Of a stretch of 64,000 bases of DNA, positions 56,021-64,000 are shown in pieces. Numbering within the stretch: the first letter of the stretch is position 1; each line of letters opens with the position of its first letter. The translations under genes and the position numbers were made by a program. Origin of the DNA: Pleionea litopenaei (GTDB lineage: Bacteria; Pseudomonadota; Gammaproteobacteria; Enterobacterales; Kangiellaceae); the NCBI RefSeq assembly GCF_031198435.1, contig NZ_CP133548.1, positions 4,250,001 to 4,314,000 on the forward strand. Direction: 5' to 3'. The notes under the pieces were generated by a model. It saw only the letters and a list, made by a program, of their open reading frames with translations. It was not told where the DNA came from and did not search any database.

Positions 56021-57478
56021 ATGGAAATAGAAATTACTTTAGATGATGAAGATCTAGATTGTAAAGAACAGGTAAGTGACATTACTGAAGACGAGATAGA
56101 GTCTGTAAATGGATTCTATTCAGAGTCATACAAGAAATTGATGTTGTTGCTTAAAAAGAATGATGCAATGCGCGCTTTTCGTTTTGATAAGTACTCTGAT
56201 GCTGTGTCGCCTGTTATGCATGGTTATCAGTTTGAGATTTCTAACTGGCCAGTATTGATTTCTAACGATCATCTAAAGGAATACCAGTATTTTATAAAAA
56301 TGCTACCTTCTCTTTACATAAAATCATTAAATGCATTTGGTGATAAGTTAAATGGTATTGATTTTGAAAGCTTCTTTGCTTTGCCACAATACTATTTAGA
56401 TTTGTATTTGCGACTCAATGTCCAACCCGACGAACTTTATATTCGACATGATTTTGTTTACTCCGATAAGCAAATGAAACTTATTGAGTCCAATGTTGGC
56501 TCGTCGCTAGGTGGTTGGCAACATGACTGGTTAGAGCCTGCATTTAAAAGTACTTTGGGCCCGCTTGAAGAGCAGTTTGGTTTGCGTTTAATTAGGAAAA
56601 CTGTGGCCGATGCGTTCTTCTCATTTAATACTCGCTTAGCCAAGCGTGTAAAGCCTCATCGAGATGAGGTAAATATTTTGTTTTATTACACAGATAGCAC
56701 GCCGGAAGAGCAGGCTATGGTGGAAGTTGTGATCGAGCAAATGTGTGAAAAGATTAAACCAAAGGATGTTAGCAAAGTAACCACCATTCTATTTGAGGAT
56801 TTCAATATTTTCGAATTTAAATCAGACGGTAGAATGTTTTATGAGGGAAGCGAAGTTGACGTAATGCTTGTTGATGATGGACTAATCCCTGATCAGTTCT
56901 CATTGCGATTATACACTTCCATTTTGAGTAAAAATGTTATTTTTTTCGACGGACTACTCGGTAGCTTGATTGGTAATAAGGCCATGTCAGCGGTGCTTCA
57001 TGAAGAAAGAATAGCGTCTATTTTTTCACCTGATGAGCAAGAGTTTATAAGTAAATACGTACCATGGACGAAAATAATGACCTCTGGAGTCGTAAGCTGG
57101 AAAGGCCAATCATTTAAATTGTCGGAGCTACTTAAAGACCAGAAAGACGCATTTGTAATTAAGAAGACATTATCGTTACAGGGAGCGGATGTCTTTGTTG
57201 GTCGATCGTTAACTCAAAGTGATTGGAATGACTTAGTTGACGAAAAAGTATCGACTTCAGAATGGGTTGCTCAAGAATTCTGTGCTCCTGATTATATTAT
57301 TACGACAGACTCGAAAGGCGAATTAAAACGCTTTGATGCGGTTTGGGGGATTTTCGATATTGGGACTCAGTATGGCGGAGCATGTGTTAGAGGCCAGTTA
57401 ATTGATGGGTTAAATGACAAAGTTATAAATGCGGCCAAGGGCGCTGTTGATTTTCTTGTGTTTGAAGAGAGTGAATAA
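56021..57478 (+). CDS. ATP-grasp-like ligase, glutathionylspermidine synthase-type fold
   Basis: This is a 485-residue cytosolic protein without signal or membrane segment. The first 30 residues are strongly acidic. LIESNVGSSLGGWQHDWLEPAF (about 150-170) and FVIKKTLSLQGADVFVGRSL (about 385-405) look like the nucleotide and substrate-binding parts of the circularly permuted ATP-grasp group, with late Glu/Asp-rich segments for Mg. No closer family was recognised. ATP-grasp enzymes form amide bonds from carboxylates and amines. Position 34 bases after the A-PCP gene suggests a part in making a building block or linking it to the peptide. Confidence 0.6.
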   Translation: MEIEITLDDEDLDCKEQVSDITEDEIESVNGFYSESYKKLMLLLKKNDAMRAFRFDKYSDAVSPVMHGYQFEISNWPVLISNDHLKEYQYFIKMLPSLYIKSLNAFGDKLNGIDFESFFALPQYYLDLYLRLNVQPDELYIRHDFVYSDKQMKLIESNVGSSLGGWQHDWLEPAFKSTLGPLEEQFGLRLIRKTVADAFFSFNTRLAKRVKPHRDEVNILFYYTDSTPEEQAMVEVVIEQMCEKIKPKDVSKVTTILFEDFNIFEFKSDGRMFYEGSEVDVMLVDDGLIPDQFSLRLYTSILSKNVIFFDGLLGSLIGNKAMSAVLHEERIASIFSPDEQEFISKYVPWTKIMTSGVVSWKGQSFKLSELLKDQKDAFVIKKTLSLQGADVFVGRSLTQSDWNDLVDEKVSTSEWVAQEFCAPDYIITTDSKGELKRFDAVWGIFDIGTQYGGACVRGQLIDGLNDKVINAAKGAVDFLVFEESE

Positions 57479-57594
57479 GCATTGAAGAAAAGTATTTAGT
57501 AATAAATATGTCAGTAAATCGTCAATTAAATTAAGTAAAGAAAATAAAGTTAAAGCAATAATATTAAAAAAAGTAACGATATTGAGCTCATTTT

Positions 57595-57622
57595 TTGAAT
57601 TGAAAAAGTTAACTATTATAAT
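57595..57622 (+). promoter_or_regulatory. Candidate sigma-70 promoter of the acylase-exporter-NRPS operon
   Basis: TTGAAT at 57595-57600 and a perfect TATAAT at 57617-57622 are 16 bases apart. The acylase start is 18 bases further on, after GGGAG at 57631. The preceding 162-base gap is almost entirely A and T, so the spacing match could be by chance. Confidence 0.45.
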
Positions 57623-57640
57623 GAATTTTAGGGAGTTATT

Positions 57641-60097
57641 TTGTTTAAATCCTATCCATTAACCAGTCGGTTCGCCTTCTTTTTAGTAATTCCGATTATA
57701 GTTGTCGCAACAATAAGCTTGCTTCGACTTTATGGCTCATTGCCGCAAGAGCAAGGCAAAGTGAGTATCCGAGGCCTGTCTTCAGAAGTAACAATTTCAA
57801 GAGGAAAGCATTCCATCGTCTCGATTCAGGCAAAGCATGACGAAGACGTATATTTCGCTATGGGATTTGTTCATGCTCAAGATCGGTTATGGCAACTTGA
57901 GTTACAAAGGCATATTTCTCAAGGTCGATTAAGTGAGCTATTCGGCCGAGCATCTCTGAAAAGTGATGTGTGGATAAGAACACTAGGTATTTATGAGTCC
58001 GCCAAAGATTCTTGGGAACATTTAACGCCAGAATCTCGTCAGTCGTTAACCGCTTACACTGCGGGAATCAACGCATGGATTGAACAAGAGAATCCGCTTC
58101 CGACTGAGTTCGTCGCGTTGGGCGTTGAGCCAGAATCTTGGAATGAACTTGATTCGTTAGCTTGGATGAAGATGTTTGCTTTGAATTTATCCAATAATAT
58201 GTGGCGAGAAATTGAGTTTTTGTCAGCGAGTCAAGTGCTTTCAAAAGATAAGATGAATTTTCTTTTCGACAATAACAATCAAGATCTTATTTATACTTCA
58301 ACATATCAAGATTTGCTGAAGATAATTCCTATCGAAGAACTATCAAAAGTTCGCGAAGACCTTGAGACTAATTTACACATTGGGGGAAAAAACGTCGGAA
58401 GTAATGCTTGGGTGGTCGCCGGAAAGTTCACTGAAACCGGGCTACCGATATTGGCTAGCGATCCTCATTTAAGTTTGCAAATTCCCTCGCTTTGGTATGC
58501 CGTAAAGCAAGAAGGAAGTCAGCTGAATTCTACTGGGATGAGTTTAGTTGGTTTACCGTTGGTCATATTTGGTAAGAATGAAAACATTGCTTGGGGTGGC
58601 ACAAGCATGTTGGCAGATGTGCAAGACTTGTACATTGAGCAACTTAATCCAGAGAATAACTCACAGTATCTATATAATGGTCAATGGATAGATTTTGATG
58701 TTAGAACAGAGTCTATAAAAATCAAGACCGACTCTCCTGAGTTTATGAATAGACCATTAAAGCCTATCGATATACAAATAAGAAGTACTGTTCATGGTCC
58801 AATTATAAGTGACGCAGCAGATGGTTTTGAATCTCCAGTATCGTTAAGTTGGACTGCGTTAAAGCCAGGCGATACCACTTATAACGCACTTTTTGAAATT
58901 AACTATTCAGAAAATTATTCAAGTTTTCGAAATGCATTATCTAAATTTGTCGCACCAACATTAAATTATATTTATGCCGATACCAAAAATAATATTGGAT
59001 ATGTTGCAGCAGGCAACATTCCCATTCGAAAGAGTGGGAATGGTCAATATCCAGCAGAGGGTTGGAACAGTGATTATATGTGGCAGGGCTATATAGAAAA
59101 GAACATGATGCCGAGTAGCCTTAATCCAAAGCAAGGATACATTGTCTCAGCAAACAATAGAATCGTCGATTCCAGTTACCCATTTTTTATCTCGAAAGAT
59201 TGGGCATCGCCAGAACGAGCGATGCGTATAGAAGAGTTGTTATTAGATAGGATTGCAAAGAAGCAGCTGATCGATTCACGCTACTTTAAACAAATGCAAG
59301 GGGATACTGTTGATATATCGGCAAAGCGATTCGTATCACTTATTAGGAACATGAATTCCGAAGTACCCATAGAAAAAGAGGCCATCGAATTGGTAAAAGC
59401 GTGGGATGGTGATATGTCAAAAGATAGTATAGCTGCATCAATATTCCATGTTTGGATGAAGAACTTAAAAAGTCAGATGTTCTCAGATGACCTATTTAGT
59501 TATTGGAATAGAAAGGACGAGTCACGCGCTTTATCTAAAGTTTGGAGAAATACGACTAATGCACAAATCTACAGTGCTCTTTCCAATGAACGCTCGAACT
59601 GGTGTGACAATATTACAAGTGAAGAAGTGGAGTCATGTGACTATATACTACATTCCAGTTTACGAATCGCATTAAAGGAATTAATTAAGCTCAGAGGAAA
59701 AGATATTGAAGATTGGAGTTGGGGTGAACTTCACTATGTATCTCTTGAACACCAACCTTTTGGCCAAGTTAACGCACTAAATCTACTTTTTAATCGAACT
59801 TTATCGACGGGGGGCTCGCCGAACACAATCAATGTGGCCGATGCTCAGTTTCGTCAGTCGAAAGGCTATGTTCAAAGCTTTGGGGCGGGATTTCGTCAAG
59901 TTATAGAGTTGAGTAATGAGTCGAATGGTTATTATTTTATGAATTCTACAGGACAGTCTGGCAATGTATTTAGCGACTATTACGACGATATGTTCGAGCG
60001 CTTTTTTAACGTTGAATATATTGATTTCGAAGAGTCTTTAGCGCCGTCAAATGCGACTAAGCTCGTCTTGGCATCTGACAGTGTATCAAGGAAATAG
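57641..60097 (+). CDS. Penicillin acylase-family Ntn hydrolase, PvdQ-like
   Basis: This is an 818-residue precursor starting at TTG 57641, five bases after GGGAG. Residues 7-30 form a signal anchor or signal peptide. The alpha part has FAMGFVHAQDRLWQLELQR (72-90). Self-cleavage should occur before Ser254 in NVGSNAWVVAG, making Ser the N-terminal nucleophile of the beta part; SDPHLSLQIPSLWY, GTSMLADVQDLYIE and ANNRIVDSSYP follow in normal order. PvdQ-like enzymes remove the fatty acid from a pyoverdine precursor in the periplasm. The PvdE/SyrD-type exporter gene starts two bases after the stop, which supports a similar maturation role here. Confidence 0.88.
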   Translation: MFKSYPLTSRFAFFLVIPIIVVATISLLRLYGSLPQEQGKVSIRGLSSEVTISRGKHSIVSIQAKHDEDVYFAMGFVHAQDRLWQLELQRHISQGRLSELFGRASLKSDVWIRTLGIYESAKDSWEHLTPESRQSLTAYTAGINAWIEQENPLPTEFVALGVEPESWNELDSLAWMKMFALNLSNNMWREIEFLSASQVLSKDKMNFLFDNNNQDLIYTSTYQDLLKIIPIEELSKVREDLETNLHIGGKNVGSNAWVVAGKFTETGLPILASDPHLSLQIPSLWYAVKQEGSQLNSTGMSLVGLPLVIFGKNENIAWGGTSMLADVQDLYIEQLNPENNSQYLYNGQWIDFDVRTESIKIKTDSPEFMNRPLKPIDIQIRSTVHGPIISDAADGFESPVSLSWTALKPGDTTYNALFEINYSENYSSFRNALSKFVAPTLNYIYADTKNNIGYVAAGNIPIRKSGNGQYPAEGWNSDYMWQGYIEKNMMPSSLNPKQGYIVSANNRIVDSSYPFFISKDWASPERAMRIEELLLDRIAKKQLIDSRYFKQMQGDTVDISAKRFVSLIRNMNSEVPIEKEAIELVKAWDGDMSKDSIAASIFHVWMKNLKSQMFSDDLFSYWNRKDESRALSKVWRNTTNAQIYSALSNERSNWCDNITSEEVESCDYILHSSLRIALKELIKLRGKDIEDWSWGELHYVSLEHQPFGQVNALNLLFNRTLSTGGSPNTINVADAQFRQSKGYVQSFGAGFRQVIELSNESNGYYFMNSTGQSGNVFSDYYDDMFERFFNVEYIDFEESLAPSNATKLVLASDSVSRK

Positions 60098-60099
60098 TT

Positions 60100-61836
60100 A
60101 TGAAATTATTTAGTGCGTTCACATCAAAAGCTCCCAATCGAGTCTTTTTATCTATCATACTTGGGGCGCTTGCAGGTGTTGCATATTCGTTGCTTATTCC
60201 AATTGTGGTGAGTAGTTTAACCGAAAGTACGGATGGGATCTTATATGTATCAGCTCAAGTAGAAACCTTTCTTAGCTACGAAGTTGCGAATTATGATATC
60301 GCCACAGTGTTTTTATTTACTTGCATATTTATATTGGTTGCTAGAACGGCGTCTCAGATTATTCTGATGCGTGTTTCGATGAATGTTACAACCGATCTTC
60401 GTGTACAACTATATGAAAGAATTACTCGTGCTCCTATTGATAAGTTAGAAAAGATGGGCTCTTCTAAACTGATCGCAACCATTACGACGGATGTTGGTCG
60501 CATCGTTGCTGGCTCTCGAATGTTACCCGATCTTTTAATGAATAGCGCGACACTTATAGGAATGCTTGGGTTTCTATTGTTTTTAAATTCAGCCGTATTT
60601 TGGTTTGTTTTAAAGACAATTTTAGTCGGAGTTATCACTTATCAAATACCTATGTTTCTAGGTAATCGCTACTTTGAGAAATCAAGAGAAAGTGTAGATG
60701 CGTTGCAAGAGTCTATTCGTGGATTAATTTACGGTGCTAAAGAATTAAAGCTAAACAAAGATAAACGTGAAAGTTACTTTAAAGATGTGCTTTTACATAA
60801 CGAGTACGCAGTTTTAAATGCGGATAAAACGGGTAATTCAATAGTAAGTGCTGCAAACAACTATGGTGATCTAATTAGTTTCTTTGTAATAGGGATAGCT
60901 GCATTTATTTTTGTGAATTATCAGTCTGTCAGTAAGGTTGAATTGATAGCTGCTATTATGGCATTGCTTTATATAACAACTCCATTGGCTGTAATTATAA
61001 ATTTTGTCCCAGGGATTCTTCGTGCTCGGATATCCTTGAATAAGGTTAAAAGGCTACTTAATGAGCTTCCGAAAGAAGAGGTTTCTGACGCTATTGATAA
61101 CTTAATAGATTGGGAATCCTTGAAGTTTAACAATGTTGAGTTTCAACATTCTTCTCCAGATGAATCAGAAGGTTTTAAAGTTGGCCCCGTGAATTTTCAT
61201 ATTAACCGTGGAGAAGTTACTTTTATAGTTGGAGGTAACGGTTCTGGTAAGTCGACTCTTAGTAAGTTGATTACCTTGCACTATCAAACAACTAATGGAG
61301 ATATTTACTTTTCTGAGACTAAAGTAGATAAAGACACAGTTTCAAGTTGCCGAGAAAAAATTAGTGCTATTTACTCTGATTATTACTTGTTCGATAGATT
61401 GCTCGGAAATGTAAGTCAAGAAAACCAAGATGTCATAAATCGTTTACTGGTTGATCTCAACCTCAGTGAGAAAGTTTCAATTTCTAACGGCAGGTTTTCG
61501 ACAACGTCATTATCAGACGGACAACGTCGTCGCCTTGCTCTACTAGTTTCGTTTCTGGAAGATAAAGACTTGTATGTTTTTGATGAGTGGGCTGCTGATC
61601 AAGATCCCATGTTTAAAGAGACTTTTTATCATCAAGTATTACCTACGTTGAAAAACAAGGGAAAAGCGGTTGTCGTAATCAGTCATGATGATCGCTATTT
61701 TGATGTCGCTGACAAAATATTAGTAATGGAAAATGGACAGTTAATAGATTGTTTAACTGAAGCGGACGTCATTATCAAACGAACTAGAGAAAAATCAATT
61801 ATTCAAGACTCATCTCGTACAGTCGAAATGGTTTGA
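60100..61836 (+). CDS. Cyclic peptide export ABC transporter (PvdE/SyrD family)
   Basis: This is a 578-residue half-transporter with six predicted membrane helices in residues 15-310, fused to an ATPase domain. Walker A is VGGNGSGKSTLSKL (about 377-390), the signature is TSLSDGQRRRLAL (about 468), and Walker B is YVFDEWAADQDP (about 492), the last being a hallmark of the PvdE/SyrD group. Such pumps move acylated nonribosomal peptides across the inner membrane. It is cotranscribed with the acylase upstream and the NRPS 31 bases downstream, so the substrate is most likely this cluster's peptide. Confidence 0.93.
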   Translation: MKLFSAFTSKAPNRVFLSIILGALAGVAYSLLIPIVVSSLTESTDGILYVSAQVETFLSYEVANYDIATVFLFTCIFILVARTASQIILMRVSMNVTTDLRVQLYERITRAPIDKLEKMGSSKLIATITTDVGRIVAGSRMLPDLLMNSATLIGMLGFLLFLNSAVFWFVLKTILVGVITYQIPMFLGNRYFEKSRESVDALQESIRGLIYGAKELKLNKDKRESYFKDVLLHNEYAVLNADKTGNSIVSAANNYGDLISFFVIGIAAFIFVNYQSVSKVELIAAIMALLYITTPLAVIINFVPGILRARISLNKVKRLLNELPKEEVSDAIDNLIDWESLKFNNVEFQHSSPDESEGFKVGPVNFHINRGEVTFIVGGNGSGKSTLSKLITLHYQTTNGDIYFSETKVDKDTVSSCREKISAIYSDYYLFDRLLGNVSQENQDVINRLLVDLNLSEKVSISNGRFSTTSLSDGQRRRLALLVSFLEDKDLYVFDEWAADQDPMFKETFYHQVLPTLKNKGKAVVVISHDDRYFDVADKILVMENGQLIDCLTEADVIIKRTREKSIIQDSSRTVEMV

Positions 61837-61867
61837 AGGATTTAGTAAAACGTCTATTGGATTGAAT

Positions 61868-62755
61868 ATGTCTCAAGATTTAGAAAATAAGTTAGCGCTT
61901 ACGCTAACTCAATCAGACATCTATTATGATCAACTGCATAATAAAAATAGTCCTCTATATAATATAGGTGGCTATATTTGTTGTGGATCGGTTGATGTTA
62001 GTCGTATGCAACAAGCCTATCGAACGTTGGTAAGTAATCATGATGCATTTGGTATTCGTATTATTAGCAAAAATAATGACGTATATCAGTTTATTTCAAA
62101 TGAACGCGACGTTACTTTGCCGATCATTGACTTTAGTCATGAGGACAATCCGGAGCAGTCTGCGCGGGTGTGGATAGATAACTTATTTGAAACTCCAATA
62201 GAATTTGAAAATACTCAGATTTGCAAAGGGTTCTTACTAAAAATAAATGAGCAGGACTTTAGATATTTAGGATTTGCACATCATTTAGCAATGGACGGTT
62301 GGGGTTTTACCAATTTATCACATTGTCTAGCGGATTATTACAACTCAGGGAGTGCGGACGAAGTAGTAACTGGTTGGAACGATGTTGTTTTAAAAGATAT
62401 TAGTTATCGAGAAAGTAATCGATATCAAAAAGACGCAGAATACTGGTCTAGTCGTTTCTCTAATCTCCCTAAAGCAATGTTAACGCCTTATTATGAAGGC
62501 GTCTACCACTCAACCGAACATGTAAGAAGTAAACGTTCCCGTAGCTATATTAATCGGTCTTTGTTTAATGCTATTGAACAGTTTTGTCGATCTGAGAATG
62601 CCTCTTCTGCACAGTATTTTCTCGCGATACTTTGCGTGTATTTTTCGCGAGTGACTGGTCATTCTAATTTATCGTTTGGAATTCCTACTCATAAACGAAC
62701 GGATAAGTTGCAAAAAAAATGCTCGGCGTTTTTGCGAGCGTCAATCCATTTTTAG
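61868..62755 (+). CDS. NRPS, first condensation domain up to a frame disruption
   Basis: This is the N-terminal part of a large NRPS. ATG 61868 is preferred over TTG 61862. The condensation domain opens with LTLTQSDIYYDQLHNKNSPLYN and has the catalytic motif HHLAMDG (His138 to Gly144). At 62712-62719 a run of eight A shifts the frame: the present frame continues only to LQKKCSAFLRASIHF and stops at 62755, while the proper continuation MLGVFASVNPFLVDV lies in the -1 frame. The cause may be a sequencing slip, a real mutation, slippage at the A run or phase variation. Confidence 0.85.
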   Translation: MSQDLENKLALTLTQSDIYYDQLHNKNSPLYNIGGYICCGSVDVSRMQQAYRTLVSNHDAFGIRIISKNNDVYQFISNERDVTLPIIDFSHEDNPEQSARVWIDNLFETPIEFENTQICKGFLLKINEQDFRYLGFAHHLAMDGWGFTNLSHCLADYYNSGSADEVVTGWNDVVLKDISYRESNRYQKDAEYWSSRFSNLPKAMLTPYYEGVYHSTEHVRSKRSRSYINRSLFNAIEQFCRSENASSAQYFLAILCVYFSRVTGHSNLSFGIPTHKRTDKLQKKCSAFLRASIHF

Positions 62756-64000
62756 TCGATGTTGATCCTAGTGCCGACTTTAACTCGTTATTACGTAAAA
62801 TCTCAAGGTTGCAGAAAGCAGATTTTAGACATCAAAAATATCCGATAGGTGCTATTATTCGGGATGTAAAGAGTAATAAGAAATCACGTTTATACGATGT
62901 TGTATTTAATTACTTAAAAACAGATTACAGCGACCTCTATTTTGGTACTCATAACGCAGAGGTTATTTACTCCAGTCATAATCATGACCCGGTTCCTCTT
63001 ACATTTACCATTTGGGATGGGGATAGTGATGATATAGAAATTCAGTTAGATTTCAACATGGCTTATTTTAACGCCGACGAAATCGATGCACTGACCGACA
63101 GATTTCACTTTTTGTTTCAACACGCGTTAGAAAATCATGCGCTTCCCATTCAAGAACTATCAATTATTACGCAGCAGGAATTTGAAAAATATTCATTGCC
63201 TAGCGTAAGCGTTAAAGCAACGTTTTTACAATCTTGGTCAGAGCAAGTCAATGCCCGCAATACGCAGGTAGCGGTTCGCAGTGGCGATGAGTCTTGGTGT
63301 TACGGTGAGCTAGAAGAGCAAGCGAATCGAGTGGCGAACTGGCTCAGTGCACAGGGTGTGCAAAAAGGCGATGTGATAGGAGTGTGTTTAGAGCGCAGCT
63401 TACCTTTAATGAGCCATTTGTTGGGTTGCCTAAAAGTCGGTGCGGCGTATTTGCCGCTGGATCCCAGTTACCCCGAACAACGCTTGCAGTACATGTTAAG
63501 CGATAGCCAAGCGCAATGGGTGTTGGTTGATGACGAGCATCCGGCATTTAAGCGTGAGGGCGTCAAGGTGTTCAATATTGCGTCGACGGATTATCAAGCG
63601 GCGTTATTTGCAAGTGCATCTGAGTATCGTACCGAGGTAAAGGCAGGCGATTTGGCTTACCTGATTTACACGTCCGGCTCAACGGGCCAGCCGAAAGGTG
63701 TGATGGTGAGTCATGGCAACGTAGCGAACTTTTTAATGAGCATGCAAGAGCAACCCGGTTGCCAAGTCGGAGATCGTTTATTGGCGGTGACACCGATCAG
63801 CTTCGACATTCATGTATTGGAATTATTTTTACCGTTGATAAGTGGTGCGGAAGTGGTGCTGTGTCGTCGAGAAGACAGTGTCGATGGAGCGCGTTTGTCG
63901 GCACAGTTAGCGGAGCATGAAATCACGATGATGCAAGCGACCCCGATGACTTGGCGGTTGTTGCTCGACAGCGGAGAGTGGCCCACAGGGGTTATTTTGA
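62719..64000 (+). CDS. NRPS continuation: rest of condensation domain and adenylation domain, runs off the window
   Basis: The frame is open from ATG 62719 to the window end. It completes the condensation domain (VFNYLKTDYSDLYFG, then the closing LSIITQQEF) and enters an adenylation domain near 63200: YGELEEQANRVANWL (A1 region), LKVGAAYLPLDPSYP (A2), YLIYTSGSTGQPKGVMVSHGN (A3) and ISFDIHVLELFLPLISG (A4). Visible pocket residues by hand alignment to GrsA are D-I-L-Q, which begins the usual glycine code. GC content rises sharply at about 63240. The 3' end is outside the window, so the ATG is probably internal to one long gene rather than a true start. Confidence 0.85.
   Translation, partial: MLGVFASVNPFLVDVDPSADFNSLLRKISRLQKADFRHQKYPIGAIIRDVKSNKKSRLYDVVFNYLKTDYSDLYFGTHNAEVIYSSHNHDPVPLTFTIWDGDSDDIEIQLDFNMAYFNADEIDALTDRFHFLFQHALENHALPIQELSIITQQEFEKYSLPSVSVKATFLQSWSEQVNARNTQVAVRSGDESWCYGELEEQANRVANWLSAQGVQKGDVIGVCLERSLPLMSHLLGCLKVGAAYLPLDPSYPEQRLQYMLSDSQAQWVLVDDEHPAFKREGVKVFNIASTDYQAALFASASEYRTEVKAGDLAYLIYTSGSTGQPKGVMVSHGNVANFLMSMQEQPGCQVGDRLLAVTPISFDIHVLELFLPLISGAEVVLCRREDSVDGARLSAQLAEHEITMMQATPMTWRLLLDSGEWPTGVIL

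Overview
The window reads as chromosome of a moderately AT-rich gammaproteobacterium, probably marine. The main evidence is the block thrS-infC-rpmI-rplT-pheS-pheT-ihfA-MerR gene, with infC starting at a rare ATT codon as in enterobacteria, and an ihfA gene. Other pointers are a CRP-type site and a candidate Fur box. The family cannot be fixed from the sequence alone. No phage, transposon, integrase or CRISPR array was recognised.

Region 1 (1-17300) is the downstream part of a Wzx/Wzy-type O-antigen or capsule cluster, all on the + strand. It begins inside rmlC and continues with a sugar aminotransferase, a GT2 enzyme, the UDP-L-FucNAc trio (wbjB/capE, wbjC/capF, wbjD/capG), several GT4 enzymes, a Wzy-like polymerase, an acyltransferase, a Wzx-like flippase and a sulfotransferase. 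It closes with the usual epimerase / phosphoglycosyl transferase / WbpM-type dehydratase trio. The sulfotransferase implies a sulfated glycan. A bifunctional ATP sulfurylase-APS kinase (32186-33898) and an SLC13-type permease that may import sulfate (34063-35868) lie further on and could supply PAPS.

Region 2 (17314-32067) encodes exported proteins. Two genes on the - strand encode a secreted protein with an S74-type chaperone domain and a small unknown exported protein. Divergent from them is a 2410-residue surface protein. It has repeated DUF11/Ig/cadherin-like domains, a long thrombospondin type 3 calcium-binding region and a C-terminal sorting-like segment, followed in frame by a second signal-like segment and a predicted beta-barrel. 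Next is a two-gene unit: an FG-GAP/ASPIC (CRTAC1-type) protein and a DUF255 thioredoxin-like protein with a DsbD-N-like tail.

Region 3 (32186-46436) is mostly housekeeping: sat-cysC, the permease, galU, ugd, the translation block and a tRNA-Pro(GGG). Several terminators and leader hairpins are visible.

Region 4 (46437-64000) starts after tRNA-Pro with 785 bases without a recognisable gene and then carries a nonribosomal peptide cluster that runs off the window. It holds a periplasmic Fes/IroE-like esterase, an Sfp-type phosphopantetheinyl transferase, two type II thioesterases, an Fe(II)/2-oxoglutarate oxygenase, an SDR, a single-module A-PCP protein with a degenerate condensation-like front, an ATP-grasp-like enzyme, a PvdQ-like acylase, a PvdE/SyrD-type cyclic peptide exporter and the start of a large NRPS. 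The set resembles pyoverdine logic (acylated precursor exported and deacylated in the periplasm) and a siderophore is a reasonable guess. The large NRPS carries a frame disruption in a run of eight A inside its first condensation domain, and a sharp GC jump at its C-A junction.
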